DNA of 64,000 nt from Bacteroidales bacterium (GCA_017616895.1 JAFZXE010000029.1:1-64000), one strand, 5' to 3'. Positions 9,440 to 18,403 are shown, counted from the stretch's first letter. Notes: a model not told the origin generated them from the sequence alone. A program made the numbers and translations.

Positions 9440-10147
9440 CTAATACTGACTGTCACACACCGCCCGCAATGAGAAGCCATAATAGCGGTCGCCATAATAG
9501 ACGCGCTGTTCTTCCGAATCGAAGGTCATATTCCATGCTCGGCACGGGTAGTCGTCATACAGAGATGCTGTCCAGTAGTTACCCCTCATGCCCAAGTTGA
9601 TGCGGGAATTGCCGTTCCTGTCGCCGGCGGCGGGCAGAAAGATGCTGTTGCCGTTGGAGGCAGTCAACTCGCGTCCATAGACCCCGTTTACAGTCTTCCA
9701 CTCTGAAGAGGTAGCTTCCAAAAGTTCCTTCCACTCGGCCTTGGTCGGAATTCTCGCCCCGTTAGCAACCAACAGAGACGAGACCGCATCGTCTGACTCT
9801 TCAAGCCTAACCTTGTCATCCACAGTTCCGAAGCTCGTGCTCGTGTTGTATTTGTAGATGTGATACGTATCATCACGGTCGCCATGGACGTATGTCGCCC
9901 AACTGTATTCACTCTTGGGCTCATTCTCGCCCCAGGCATAGTAGTTGCCATAGCCTTCGGGAGTTGATGCACCGAGGTTGTATTTTGCCCACATCAACCC
10001 GCTCGGCAATCCCAAATCGACCCACTCCATTGCAGTCAGGTCGATTATCGTGTCGGTATTCGTGTTTCCTTCATCGTCATTCTTGTGGCACGACACCATT
10101 CCCATTGCCATCAGCGCCACCGCCACAATAGAGAAAAACTTTTTCAT
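9440..10147 (-). CDS. Lipoprotein with a Fibrobacter-paralogous/FGE-like domain
   Basis: A 235-residue lipoprotein: signal peptide ending in GMVSC, acidic Asn/Asp linker, then a domain beginning EWVDLGLPSGLMWAKYNLGA with YYAWGE, ARIPTKAEWKELLEA, FLPAAGDRNG and GNYWTASLYDD. This pattern is common in Bacteroidetes and Fibrobacter paralogous surface proteins and resembles a C-type-lectin or formylglycine-generating-enzyme fold. The function is unknown. A promoter element lies about 140 bases upstream (10289-10296). Confidence 0.75.
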   Translation of the reverse strand: MKKFFSIVAVALMAMGMVSCHKNDDEGNTNTDTIIDLTAMEWVDLGLPSGLMWAKYNLGASTPEGYGNYYAWGENEPKSEYSWATYVHGDRDDTYHIYKYNTSTSFGTVDDKVRLEESDDAVSSLLVANGARIPTKAEWKELLEATSSEWKTVNGVYGRELTASNGNSIFLPAAGDRNGNSRINLGMRGNYWTASLYDDYPCRAWNMTFDSEEQRVYYGDRYYGFSLRAVCDSQY

Positions 10148-10431
10148 TGTTTTATGTTTTATAAATCACTCGCACGCAACACATAAGACTCCTCAAAACG
10201 ACTTCACTCTCACAAAACGTTAATATTATGACTATTACAAATACAATTCATTCACAATCTCCCCCTTTCGCTTCCGCCATACACTTTGCAAAGGTAATGA
10301 TTTTTTTTGAATCACACTTATTTCCCACATGCCCCACAAAAAGCCAGTCCTGCTAGAGTTTTTGATTACAGTACTTGACACCGTTTTGTAGCCGATATCA
10401 AACCGCCACAAATCAAGCCACAGATGGGCAT
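10148..10431. other. Intergenic region upstream of the lipoprotein gene
   Basis: No gene is visible. CAAAGGTA at 10289-10296 is a minus-strand TACCTTTG -7 element facing the lipoprotein gene. The rest is AT-rich with no clear structure. Confidence 0.6.
10289..10296 (-). promoter_or_regulatory. TAnnTTTG -7 element for the 9440-10147 lipoprotein gene
   Basis: TACCTTTG on the minus strand, followed by GCAAAGTG. It matches the Bacteroidetes sigma factor consensus and predicts a 5' untranslated region of roughly 135 bases. Confidence 0.55.
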
Positions 10432-10465
10432 AAAAAAACAGACCCCCGACAAGCGGGGATCTGAA
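10432..10465 (-). terminator. Rho-independent terminator after rpmA
   Basis: On the minus strand a GC stem (CCCCG / CGGGG, extended by flanking pairs) with a five-base loop is followed by a run of seven T. It lies about 35 bases after the rpmA stop. Confidence 0.85.
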
Positions 10466-10498
10466 AAACCAATTTATGAAAAACCATTATCCCTTTTC

Positions 10499-10759
10499 CT
10501 ATTCGGCGGCAGGAACCACGGAGACGTAGGAGCGATCCTCGCGTCCGCGTTTGAACTGCACTGTACCGTCGCAGAGGGCGTAGAGGGTATGATCTTTACC
10601 CATACCTACGTTCTGGCCGGGGTTGTGGACGGTGCCACGCTGACGAACGATGATGTTGCCGGCGATGCACTTTTGACCACCAAATATCTTAACGCCTAAG
10701 CGTTTGCTTTCGGATTCACGACCGTTACTGGAACTACCGACACCTTTTTTATGAGCCAT
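10499..10759 (-). CDS. rpmA: 50S ribosomal protein L27
   Basis: The 86-residue product begins [16 protein letters not shown] and carries the L27 signature [10 protein letters not shown] followed by [18 protein letters not shown] text (here [14 protein letters not shown]). L27 lies near the peptidyl-transferase centre of the large subunit. The N-terminus starts directly with MAHKK and lacks the cleavable extension known from Firmicutes. It follows rplU by 27 bases and shares its promoter and terminator. Confidence 0.97.
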   Translation of the reverse strand: MAHKKGVGSSSNGRESESKRLGVKIFGGQKCIAGNIIVRQRGTVHNPGQNVGMGKDHTLYALCDGTVQFKRGREDRSYVSVVPAAE

Positions 10760-10786
10760 AACAAAATGTTTTAAAAGGTTTGTAAC

Positions 10787-11095
10787 TTAGTTAATGCTGT
10801 TGATTTGGATCTGGGTCAGATAGTCGCGGTGACCGTTCATCTTCTGATAGCCTTTGCGACGGATTTTCTTGAACACCAAAACCTTCTTGCCTTTGAGGTG
10901 TTTCACCACGGTGGCTTTCACGTTTGCACCAGCGATGTAAGGTTTTCCAACCTCAACTGCGCCATCATTGTCTTTGAGCATCACGGTGTCAAAAGAAACC
11001 TCGCTGCCCTCTTCGTTCTGAAGACGGTTCACGAAGATCTTCTGATCTTGAGCGACCTTGAATTGCTTTCCTGCGATTTCTACGATTGCGTACAT
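10787..11095 (-). CDS. rplU: 50S ribosomal protein L21
   Basis: The 102-residue product begins MYAIVEIAGKQFKVAQDQKIFVNRL and ends with the typical basic stretch KIRRKGYQKMNGHRDYLTQ. It binds 23S rRNA in the large subunit. It is first in the rplU-rpmA operon, the usual order. A TACTTTTG -7 element on the minus strand lies about 65 bases upstream. Confidence 0.97.
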   Translation of the reverse strand: MYAIVEIAGKQFKVAQDQKIFVNRLQNEEGSEVSFDTVMLKDNDGAVEVGKPYIAGANVKATVVKHLKGKKVLVFKKIRRKGYQKMNGHRDYLTQIQINSIN

Positions 11096-11159
11096 TTTGA
11101 TTTTGTTATCTTGTTATTTTGTAATTTCGTCAGTGACATTTTATTCACAAAACGGAGTG

Positions 11160-11167
11160 CAAAAGTA
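11160..11167 (-). promoter_or_regulatory. TAnnTTTG -7 element for rplU-rpmA
   Basis: TACTTTTG on the minus strand followed by CACTCC. It is the only consensus-like element between rplU and the DUF4249 gene. Confidence 0.6.
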
Positions 11168-11203
11168 CAACTTTTTTCAATACAGGCAAACTTTTTCGTA
11201 AAA

Positions 11204-12298
11204 TTATTTTTTATACCTCTGTCTTGCAATGCGATAAATTTCCGTCACCACTTCTGACGGCAGCTCAATTCCAGCCGATTTCGATGCTGAAGGTATGTTT
11301 TCGGGGTATGGCCACGGCTCTGTATTAAGCGGAAATTTCAAGTGCGAGATGCCTGAGAAGAGTCCCAATCCCTGCTCGCCGTTGACCAGCACATTGCTAT
11401 ATACGCCTGCAGGCTCGGCGAACATCTGTGTCATGCCTGTGGCGTTGGCCACATCAAGCAGATAGCGCACCCTCTCAGGCCGTATCGATTCGATGTGGAA
11501 CACCAATTCGTGCTTGAAACCTCGTACCTCGTTGGTATCGACCAATATGGGGATTATGATGCTGTGCGTGGCCGACGTGCCATTAAGCACTTTGTCATTG
11601 CATATTATGCGGTCATACACGGTATAGCCCATCGGTAGCACCACCACTGGCGATGAGAGCAGGACATCCGAGCCGGTCAATGCGCGGTCGGTACACATAA
11701 ACATATTGTTGCGATACAGGGTATCGACGGTATCGAACTCCTGAAGTGTCTCACGGAACACCGAGCCGCTGTCGTGTTCCGAGACAGTGATATAGTAGTA
11801 GTTGTCCTCGTCGGCATAGTCGGACAGCGTGAAATTCACCACACATAGGTTGAGCACCGTGTCGGTGTTGCCTGCCGTGCGCGGCATAGTCCAAGTCAAA
11901 AACGTGTTGCATGTCGGCACCTGCAACGGCTTGGGGATTTTGGTGCTCGATGTGACTGTGTTTGCCCCGACTTTCACTGTGATGCTGAGCGAGTCGCCGC
12001 CCTGAGGAGTGTATAGGAAGAAGTAGTTGGTGCGCGAGAGCGAATCGGGGTGCAACGTCAAGGTGCCCGAAGGGCCGGATATGTTGAGCGTCATTTCAGG
12101 CGAACCTGCTGAACGTCCTGCACTGGTGTCTAGGAAGAAACGGCTATAGGCGAAGTTCACGAACATACGGTTGCCGTCGGAGGGCAGACCGTTGAGCACC
12201 AACTGCGACGGTATCTCGTCAATGTCAAACTCCACTACCTTCTGACAAGCAGCCATCACAAGCGTGAGTATTACTAATATATATGTCTTGACTTTCAA
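11204..12298 (-). CDS. DUF4249 family lipoprotein
   Basis: A 364-residue protein with a signal peptide and lipobox (LVMAAC) followed by QKVVEFDIDEIPSQLVLNGL, typical of DUF4249. Members sit beside TonB-dependent receptors in Bacteroidetes, and the gene upstream on the same strand is such a receptor. By context it is probably a surface lipoprotein that works with the receptor in uptake of an unknown ligand. The start is a TTG at 12298, since no ATG gives an intact signal peptide. Confidence 0.85.
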   Translation of the reverse strand: MKVKTYILVILTLVMAACQKVVEFDIDEIPSQLVLNGLPSDGNRMFVNFAYSRFFLDTSAGRSAGSPEMTLNISGPSGTLTLHPDSLSRTNYFFLYTPQGGDSLSITVKVGANTVTSSTKIPKPLQVPTCNTFLTWTMPRTAGNTDTVLNLCVVNFTLSDYADEDNYYYITVSEHDSGSVFRETLQEFDTVDTLYRNNMFMCTDRALTGSDVLLSSPVVVLPMGYTVYDRIICNDKVLNGTSATHSIIIPILVDTNEVRGFKHELVFHIESIRPERVRYLLDVANATGMTQMFAEPAGVYSNVLVNGEQGLGLFSGISHLKFPLNTEPWPYPENIPSASKSAGIELPSEVVTEIYRIARQRYKK

Positions 12299-12319
12299 TG
12301 TTATGATGATATGTTTTAT

Positions 12320-12500
12320 GTTGATATATTTAAAAGGTTTGAAAGGTTTTAGGGTTGGTTTGTTGATAGGTGGATAGGTTGATATTTATAAAGGTCAAGA
12401 GTCGAGGGTCGGTATTGTCAAATGCTTTAGCATTCATGAGCACCGCTGAATAAAATTAAATCAAACGAATAATTCACAATTTCACAATTTCACAAAATAA
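12320..12500. repeat. 8-bp repeat stretches between receptor and DUF4249 genes
   Basis: Degenerate units of the type GATAGGTG/GGTTGATA (about 12345-12380) and AATTTCAC (about 12473-12495) occupy the 223-base gap. No promoter is obvious, so the two genes could be co-transcribed. Confidence 0.5.
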
Positions 12501-12521
12501 ATCGCCCTGTCCGGGCACGGT

Positions 12522-14939
12522 CTAAAAATAAAACGTATATGCCACAGAGGGCAGTATCGGAAACAGAGATAGCTGCATCAACGCCGAGCCATAGCCTTGA
12601 TACGACTCCGCGGTACTCACAAACAACATATATGGATTCTTTCTATTATATACATTATAAATGCTCACGCTGATGGTGCGGTGCAGGCGCGGGTTCCTGA
12701 ATGTGCGGTGGAAGTTGGCACCTATGTCCAGCCGGTGGTAGTTTGGCATACGGAAGTTGTTGCGGCTGCTGATATACGACAGGTCGGCACCCGATGTGAC
12801 CGTGTTGTACTCCTCCGGGTCGTCCGACGCCTGCGGATAGCGCTGCATGGCGAGCGTCAGCGCGTTGCCTGTCGAGAACACCCAGGTAGCGCTCACGTCA
12901 ATCTTCTTGTTGAACTTGTACGACAGCACTATCGACACATCGTGCCTGCGGTCGTACTTGGCCGGGAAAGGCTTGCCTCCGTTCAGCACATTGCCTTCAC
13001 GTTTGAACTGGTGCATCGTGCGGCTCCAGGTGTAACCAACCCAACCTGTAAACTTGCCGATGCTCCGTTGCACCAAAAACTCCACACCGTAGGCCCAGCC
13101 GTCGCCTGTCACCACCATGTCCTCCCAGTTGTCGGGCGAGCCGAACAGCGTCATGCCATCCTTGTATTCCAGCAGGTTGCTCATGTGTTTGTAGTAGCCC
13201 TCTATCGAGAAGTCCGCAATGCCGCTCCAACTGTAGAAAAGCCCCAGTGCCGCTTGATGTGCCCTCATCGGTTTCACCCTGTCGGTCACAGGCAGCCATA
13301 GGTCCGTTGGCAGGCTTATGCCAGTGGTGGAAAGCAGGTGTACATACTGCGTCATATAGGCGTAACCCACCTTCAGCGAGAGGTCGTCAGTGATAAGCAG
13401 TCGGCCCGAAAGTCTCGGCTGTATCGAGGGATAGAACGAGTGCTCCACCTGGAAACCGCTCAGGTGCAGGCCGTAGTTTATCTTCACCATCTGCCCTATC
13501 GACCAGTCGTCCTCGGCATACAGCACATACTCGTTGGCCGTAGTCATCACCACACCGGTTGCCGTATCTACGCTCAACGTGTCAGACATCTGCACCTGGT
13601 CGAAATAGTTCACATGCCCCGTAATCACCTCGGGCGTAAACCAGTGGCGAGTGTAGTAGGTACCGAACTTAACGTTGTGGTTGGGGTTCGGTGTGTAGTT
13701 GAAGTCGGCTCGCAGCGTGAGGTCCTGAATACCCGAGTCATACTGACCCGTTATGGTCGATTGCTGATCCGACGAACCCGCCGGCGACTTGGCTATTCCG
13801 CCGTATAAGCTATTGTTATAACGCGTGTAGGATGCCGTCGCATTCATAAATATCTTGGGCGTAAGCTCGAAGTTCCACCGCAGCGCCGCGAGTATGTTAC
13901 CCCACGTGTCCTTCGAATTCATATACTGGTCCTCGCCCAAGCCCGTGGCCGTGCGCACATTGGCATACACCTTGTCCTGCCCCATATAGAAACTGGCGAA
14001 CAGACGGCTTCTGTCCGAGAACTTGTGAGTCGCCTTCGCGTTGACGTCGTAGAACCAGTATCCCGCGCTGAAGTTCGAGCCGTCGTCCTGACTTTTGGCG
14101 AGTTTCATGATGATAGGCTTCATGATGAAGTCGGCGTAGGTGCGACGTGCCGAGATGTTGAACGTGGTCTTCTCCTTCACTATCGGACCTTCAAGGCTCA
14201 CCTTGGCCGAGATGAGACCCAGCGAGAGATTGCCGTGCAGTTGCTGGTCGTTGCCGTTGTTGGCCGTCACGTCGAGCACACTCGAAAGTCTGCCTCCGAA
14301 CCGAGCCGGGAAACTGCCTTTATAAAGAGTCACGTTCTTCACCGCGTCGGTGTTGAATGCCGAGAAGAACCCACCCATGTGGTTCACGTTGTACAGCACC
14401 ACTCCGTCAAGAAGGTACAGGTTCTCGTCAGGCCCGCCGCCACGCACATACATGCCACTGCTGCCCTCGTTGCCGCTCTGCACACCAGGCAGCAGCTGTA
14501 TCGCCTTCACTATGTCGGCCTCGCCGAAAAGTACGGGTATCGCCTTAATCTGCTCTATGGGCATCTCTGTGGCGCTCATCTGCGACGACTTCACATCCTG
14601 CACCCTTTCAGCCGTCACCGTCACCTCTTTCAGTTCGATGCTATGCACCAGTTTGAAATGGTACGTGCGGTTAGCGTCGAGAACAAACTGCTCCGACACT
14701 GGGGTATAGCCCACGTATGAGACCTGCAAATCCACCGAGTCCTTCTTCAGCGTAAGAGAGAATCGTCCGTTGACATCGGACAAAGTGCCTTTCTTCGAGT
14801 TGCGATCCAGAATCGCAGCACCTATCAGAGTTTCGCCAGTCGATTTGTCAACAACAGTGCCGCTGATAGTGAACGACTGTCCATAGACAACCACGGACAG
14901 CACCATCATCAACAACAACGAACAAATCTTCTTGACCAT
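12522..14939 (-). CDS. TonB-dependent receptor with carboxypeptidase-regulatory-like N-terminal domain
   Basis: An 805-residue outer-membrane receptor. It has a signal peptide (ends VVVYGQ), a CarboxypepD_reg-like domain (FTISGTVVDKSTGETLIGAAI, residues about 23-110), a plug domain (PVLFGEADIVKAIQLLPGV, SGMYVRGGGPDENLYLLDG, about 120-240) and a beta-barrel ending in the aromatic residue expected for BAM insertion (VAYTFYF). It would import a ligand using TonB energy. Pairing with DUF4249, not SusD, points to a siderophore- or cofactor-type ligand and away from a starch-like polysaccharide system; that is inference. The gene precedes DUF4249 on the same strand. Confidence 0.9.
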   Translation of the reverse strand: MVKKICSLLLMMVLSVVVYGQSFTISGTVVDKSTGETLIGAAILDRNSKKGTLSDVNGRFSLTLKKDSVDLQVSYVGYTPVSEQFVLDANRTYHFKLVHSIELKEVTVTAERVQDVKSSQMSATEMPIEQIKAIPVLFGEADIVKAIQLLPGVQSGNEGSSGMYVRGGGPDENLYLLDGVVLYNVNHMGGFFSAFNTDAVKNVTLYKGSFPARFGGRLSSVLDVTANNGNDQQLHGNLSLGLISAKVSLEGPIVKEKTTFNISARRTYADFIMKPIIMKLAKSQDDGSNFSAGYWFYDVNAKATHKFSDRSRLFASFYMGQDKVYANVRTATGLGEDQYMNSKDTWGNILAALRWNFELTPKIFMNATASYTRYNNSLYGGIAKSPAGSSDQQSTITGQYDSGIQDLTLRADFNYTPNPNHNVKFGTYYTRHWFTPEVITGHVNYFDQVQMSDTLSVDTATGVVMTTANEYVLYAEDDWSIGQMVKINYGLHLSGFQVEHSFYPSIQPRLSGRLLITDDLSLKVGYAYMTQYVHLLSTTGISLPTDLWLPVTDRVKPMRAHQAALGLFYSWSGIADFSIEGYYKHMSNLLEYKDGMTLFGSPDNWEDMVVTGDGWAYGVEFLVQRSIGKFTGWVGYTWSRTMHQFKREGNVLNGGKPFPAKYDRRHDVSIVLSYKFNKKIDVSATWVFSTGNALTLAMQRYPQASDDPEEYNTVTSGADLSYISSRNNFRMPNYHRLDIGANFHRTFRNPRLHRTISVSIYNVYNRKNPYMLFVSTAESYQGYGSALMQLSLFPILPSVAYTFYF

Positions 14940-15005
14940 CCCTCTTTTTACGTTTTAGCGGCACATTTGTTTCACTTATTAAATAATAGTGAATACATAT
15001 CTAAA

Positions 15006-15044
15006 ACAATAGCAGGGCATCCATAAAGACGCCCTGCTATTATT
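15006..15044 (-). terminator. Terminator after the POT transporter gene
   Basis: The perfect inverted repeat AATAGCAGGGC / GCCCTGCTATT (15008-15018 and 15031-15041) has a T-rich tail on the minus strand. It separates the transporter from the TonB receptor gene. Confidence 0.85.
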
Positions 15045-15058
15045 GTATAGAATTATGC

Positions 15059-16672
15059 TTATTTCTTCTCGGCGGTGATACGCTCAAGCCACTTGAGCAT
15101 GCCGAACATGATGGCCATAGCTATCACGCAGATGATGAAGAACACCAGCCAGCACATCCACAGCTTGGGCAGCTTGTTGAACAGGATGGGTCCAATCATG
15201 ATGAGCAGGTTGCCGATGGCGGTGGCACTCAGCCACAGACCTTGGCAGATACCTTGGATATGCTTGGGGGCAATCTTCGACACGAAGCTCAAACCCAGCG
15301 GGCTGATGAACAGCTCGGCGACGGTGAGGAAGAAATAGGTGACGATGAGCACCCATGCGCCAGTCTTGGGCAGACGGGTGGCGGCATCCTGTGCCAGATA
15401 GTCGGTACCACTCGGATAGCCAATCATGCCACAGAGCACCACGAGGAACAGGTAAGCCAACGCCACAAAGCCCATACCGAGAGCTATCTTGCGCGGAGTG
15501 GAGAACTTACGTCCCCAGGAGGTGCCAAACAGCCACATGATGACCGGGGTGAGCAGAATCACCAACGCGGGATTGAGGAACTGCCACACTTCGGGAGCCA
15601 CGCTGTCGGAGTTGACGAAGTTGCGGGCAAACAGCGACAGGGATTGTCCGTTCTGGTGGAAGGCCATCCAGAAGAAGACGCAGATGCCGAGCACTGCATA
15701 GAGGCCGGCCATACGCTGTTTGACATCCTTGGCCATAGCGGCACGCTCTTCGGGTGCAATCTCTTCAACCTGCTCTTTGACGCCTTCGGCAACCGAAGCC
15801 TTGACTTTCTTTGCAGGATTGGGCATGCCCTTCTTGGTGCAGAGGAAGATGACAAGGGAGATAAGCATGGCGGCAACAGAGGCGAGGAACGAATAGTGTA
15901 CGCCCGTGTTGAACACATCGAGGTAGTTGACGCAAGCCTGTGCCATATCAACAGAGGCATAGCCCTCGTAGGACTTCTCCATCATGGTGGTGAGGTTCGA
16001 CATAGCGGTGGCATCCATACCAGCGCCCTCGGCAAGATACTGATGGCAGAGAGCGGGGAGGTCGGCGTTGTAGGTCATGCCTTTAAGTCCCAGCCACCAC
16101 TGACGCAGCGAAGGAGCAACAAACGGTGCGAGAACGCCTCCGATGTTGATGAACACGTAGAAAATCTGGAATCCAGGGTCACGTTTGCTCTTGGCTTTTG
16201 CCAAAGCCTCAGGGCCTTCCTTGGCGGCCTCGGCCTCGAGGTTGTCGTACATCTGTCCGACAAGTGCCTGCAGGTTGCCTTTGAAAAGACCGTTACCGAA
16301 GGCGATAACGAGAAGGGCTACGCAGGTGATGACGAGGATGAGCATCTTGGAGCCACCATTCGGCTGCGCGGGATCGAGGAATCCCATCAGAGGTATGGAA
16401 AGCACCACATAACCGGCAGCCATAGTAAGCAAACCCGCCTGGATGGTGCCTTTATAGTTCTGCAGCTTGTCGGCGATAACACCGCCAGGCAGACTCAACA
16501 CATAGATTGCAAAATAGAACACGGCATAGATGATAGCCGCCACCTCGTCGGGAATACCGAATTTAGATGCCAGGAAAAGCAGCAGCACGGCATTCATGAT
16601 GTAGTAACCGAAGCGCTCGCCCATATTAGACAAAGCGGCTGCGATTAACCCTTTGGGATGTCCTTTAAACAT
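15059..16672 (-). CDS. Proton-dependent oligopeptide transporter (POT/PTR family)
   Basis: A 537-residue inner-membrane protein with at least twelve hydrophobic segments. The N-terminal signature ALSNMGERFGYYIM corresponds to the POT ExxERFxYY motif, and GGVIADKLQNYKG to the loop 2-3 motif. A second half contains FFWMAFHQNGQSLSLFARNFV and ELFISPLGLSFVSKIAPKH. It should import di- and tripeptides with protons. A hydrophilic insert near residue 290 (VKEQVEEIAPEERAAMAKD) is common in Bacteroidetes members. It is transcribed alone from the TATATTTG element at 16741-16748, divergent from the tsaC-type gene. Confidence 0.92.
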   Translation of the reverse strand: MFKGHPKGLIAAALSNMGERFGYYIMNAVLLLFLASKFGIPDEVAAIIYAVFYFAIYVLSLPGGVIADKLQNYKGTIQAGLLTMAAGYVVLSIPLMGFLDPAQPNGGSKMLILVITCVALLVIAFGNGLFKGNLQALVGQMYDNLEAEAAKEGPEALAKAKSKRDPGFQIFYVFINIGGVLAPFVAPSLRQWWLGLKGMTYNADLPALCHQYLAEGAGMDATAMSNLTTMMEKSYEGYASVDMAQACVNYLDVFNTGVHYSFLASVAAMLISLVIFLCTKKGMPNPAKKVKASVAEGVKEQVEEIAPEERAAMAKDVKQRMAGLYAVLGICVFFWMAFHQNGQSLSLFARNFVNSDSVAPEVWQFLNPALVILLTPVIMWLFGTSWGRKFSTPRKIALGMGFVALAYLFLVVLCGMIGYPSGTDYLAQDAATRLPKTGAWVLIVTYFFLTVAELFISPLGLSFVSKIAPKHIQGICQGLWLSATAIGNLLIMIGPILFNKLPKLWMCWLVFFIICVIAMAIMFGMLKWLERITAEKK

Positions 16673-16740
16673 GTTTGTAATTTTTTAGTTATTAATCTAT
16701 TATTTTGTTTATTTCGTCCGTTTGGAATCAAACTGAAATG

Positions 16741-16748
16741 CAAATATA
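16741..16748 (-). promoter_or_regulatory. TAnnTTTG -7 element for the POT transporter
   Basis: TATATTTG on the minus strand, about 70 bases before the transporter start and 22 bases from the divergent element at 16770. Confidence 0.55.
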
Positions 16749-16769
16749 CTAAAATTTCTCAATTATAAG

Positions 16770-16777
16770 TAACTTTG
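16770..16777 (+). promoter_or_regulatory. TAnnTTTG -7 element almost abutting the tsaC-type start
   Basis: TAACTTTG lies only 10 bases before the ATG at 16788. A start of transcription 5-8 bases downstream would leave a leader of a few bases at most. Confidence 0.6.
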
Positions 16778-16787
16778 CACCTACATT

Positions 16788-17357
16788 ATGGACAAAGCAC
16801 ACATAGACAAAGTCCTCGAACATCTGCTTCACGGAGGCGTAATCATCTACCCCACAGACACTATATGGGGCATAGGATGCGACGCCTCAAACGCCGACGC
16901 AGTTGAAAAAATATACTCCATCAAGCAGCGTGACCACTCGAAAAGCATGCTGATACTGGCCGACCGTAACTCTTTTCGCACTGGCAACGCCGACATCGAC
17001 AGGCTTCTCCTGGAATCATCGCGTCCCACCACGGTCATCATGCCTCTGGACTTACTGCCGGACGGTATTTCCATAGCCCCCAATCTGCCTGCCGACGACG
17101 GCACCATAGGTGTGCGCCTGCCTCAACATCATTTCTGCCAAGAGCTGATTTCACGCCTTGGACGTCCGCTGGTGAGTACCTCAGCCAACTTCTCAGGACA
17201 GTCCTCCCCTACCCGCTATGAAGACATCTCGGAAGAGCTGAAAGCGGCGGTAGAATACTGTGTACCGAACGCTCCCGACACTGCCTCAGGCGGAACCCAA
17301 AGTTCTAAGATTGTCAAGATTGAACCTGACGGAAGTATAAGAGTAATCAGGAACTAA
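16788..17357 (+). CDS. Threonylcarbamoyl-AMP synthase (Sua5/YciO/YrdC family)
   Basis: A 189-residue protein with the YrdC fold signatures GGVIIYPTDTIWGIGCDASN, SIKQRDHSKSMLIL and RLGRPLVSTSANFSGQSSP. It makes threonylcarbamoyl-AMP from threonine, bicarbonate and ATP for the t6A37 tRNA modification in the cytosol. The length matches the short TsaC form without the Sua5 C-terminal domain. It is followed after 10 bases by a phosphopantetheinyl transferase gene, so the two are probably co-transcribed. Confidence 0.92.
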   Translation: MDKAHIDKVLEHLLHGGVIIYPTDTIWGIGCDASNADAVEKIYSIKQRDHSKSMLILADRNSFRTGNADIDRLLLESSRPTTVIMPLDLLPDGISIAPNLPADDGTIGVRLPQHHFCQELISRLGRPLVSTSANFSGQSSPTRYEDISEELKAAVEYCVPNAPDTASGGTQSSKIVKIEPDGSIRVIRN

Positions 17358-17367
17358 GTTTCTAAAA

Positions 17368-18027
17368 ATGTCCGAACCAATCCTCCAGATAAAGTCTTTA
17401 TCCTCTTTCGACATGCGAACCGTCGAGGAGTGCCTGAAGTGGTTTCCGCAGAACCAGGTGGAACGGATTGCCAGTTTTTCAAACTCATCCCGTAAGATTG
17501 AAACAGCGGCGACCTACAGCCTGCTGGTGGAGATGTTGCAGAGCAACGGACTATTGAAAGAACTACCGTCGATTGAATATGCCGAAAATGGCAAACCTTT
17601 CCTAACGAACTACCCCGACCTGCACTTCAACCTAAGCCACTGCCGCCTCTATGTAGCGGTGGCAATACACCGTTCTCCTGTGGGAGTGGATATCGAGTGC
17701 CGTCGCAAGGTGACTCCTGCATTGATACGACGGGTTTGCAGCGACGACGAGCAGCTGTCCATATCCCTCTCAAAAGACCCTGATATGGAATTTCTCCGTC
17801 TCTGGACCCGAAAAGAAGCCTATCTCAAATACACCGGCACAGGCATCGTCGAACCTTTGACCGACATCCCTCCTCAGGCCTCTGGTCTCAGGTCACCGAT
17901 TACTGGTCACAAGTCACAGGTCACCGGTCACTGGCCACTGGTCACAGGTTACACAATAAAAACCCACCCGCTGCCCGAAGGCGACGGATGGGTATCGGTG
18001 TGCTGGAAGACGGAATATGCCACTTGA
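17368..18027 (+). CDS. 4'-phosphopantetheinyl transferase superfamily protein with repeat insert
   Basis: A 219-residue protein with GKPFLTNYPDLHFNLSHC, VGVDIECRRKV (Mg-binding Asp/Glu) and LRLWTRKEAYLKYTGTGI, the signatures of Sfp-type enzymes that transfer phosphopantetheine from CoA to carrier proteins. Between the catalytic core and the last beta-strand (GDGWVSVCW) is a stretch SGLRSPITGHKSQVTGH... encoded by GTCACTG-type heptamers (about 17876-17952). The stretch is in frame, so the enzyme may remain active, but the loop is not part of the family. It is second in an operon with the threonylcarbamoyl-AMP synthase gene. Confidence 0.85.
   Translation: MSEPILQIKSLSSFDMRTVEECLKWFPQNQVERIASFSNSSRKIETAATYSLLVEMLQSNGLLKELPSIEYAENGKPFLTNYPDLHFNLSHCRLYVAVAIHRSPVGVDIECRRKVTPALIRRVCSDDEQLSISLSKDPDMEFLRLWTRKEAYLKYTGTGIVEPLTDIPPQASGLRSPITGHKSQVTGHWPLVTGYTIKTHPLPEGDGWVSVCWKTEYAT
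17876..17952. repeat. GTCACTG/GTCACAG heptamer array inside the PPTase gene
   Basis: Around ten degenerate units (GTCACAG, GTCACCG, GTCACTG, GCCACTG) are in frame with the gene. Similar units occur inside nqrA at 61480-61552 and in folK near 30640-30660. Confidence 0.85.
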
Positions 18028-18044
18028 CAGACGCCAGGTAAAAG

Positions 18045-18090
18045 CGCTAACTCACTAACACATTCACGCAATCACGCATTAACGCATTCC
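18045..18090. repeat. 8-bp repeats between convergent genes
   Basis: Units of the type AACACATT, CACGCAAT and AACGCATT lie between the PPTase and DUF3467 genes. The same family lies upstream of the DAHP synthase gene (4966-4999). Confidence 0.65.
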
Positions 18091-18091
18091 A

Positions 18092-18403
18092 TCAAGCTTT
18101 CCCGATGATGTCGTAGGGCACGGTGTCGCTCATGCCGGGCATCTGCGGCTCGCTTATCGCTCCGAATGTGTGCTCGAACTTGTTCACGTTGTCCTGCAGG
18201 GCCATCATGAACCGCTTGGCATGCATCGGCGCCATCACTATGCGCTGACGCACGGTGGGATTCTTCGTACCCGGCATCGCCTGCGCGAAGTCGATGATGA
18301 ACTCCGACGGCGAGTGCGAGATAACAACTAAATTGCTATAGGTGCCCTTAAGGACCTCTGGGGTAAAGTCAAGGCTTAACTCCTGTTTTTTCTTTTCGTC
18401 CAT
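18092..18403 (-). CDS. DUF3467 family protein
   Basis: A 103-residue cytosolic protein beginning MDEKKKQELSLDFTPEVLKG and containing YSNLVVISHSPSEFIIDFAQ and RIVMAPMHAKRFMMALQDN. This is the conserved DUF3467 pattern found across Bacteroidetes; the role is unknown. The ATG at 18403 is chosen because upstream codons read through a TTGAATTTC-like repeat. It lies downstream of the giant surface-protein gene, separated by a strong terminator. Confidence 0.85.
   Translation of the reverse strand: MDEKKKQELSLDFTPEVLKGTYSNLVVISHSPSEFIIDFAQAMPGTKNPTVRQRIVMAPMHAKRFMMALQDNVNKFEHTFGAISEPQMPGMSDTVPYDIIGKA

Noticed and set aside
10424..10699. A 91-residue plus-strand frame upstream of and over rpmA
   Set aside because: It begins at the rpmA terminator and continues as the antisense of L27.
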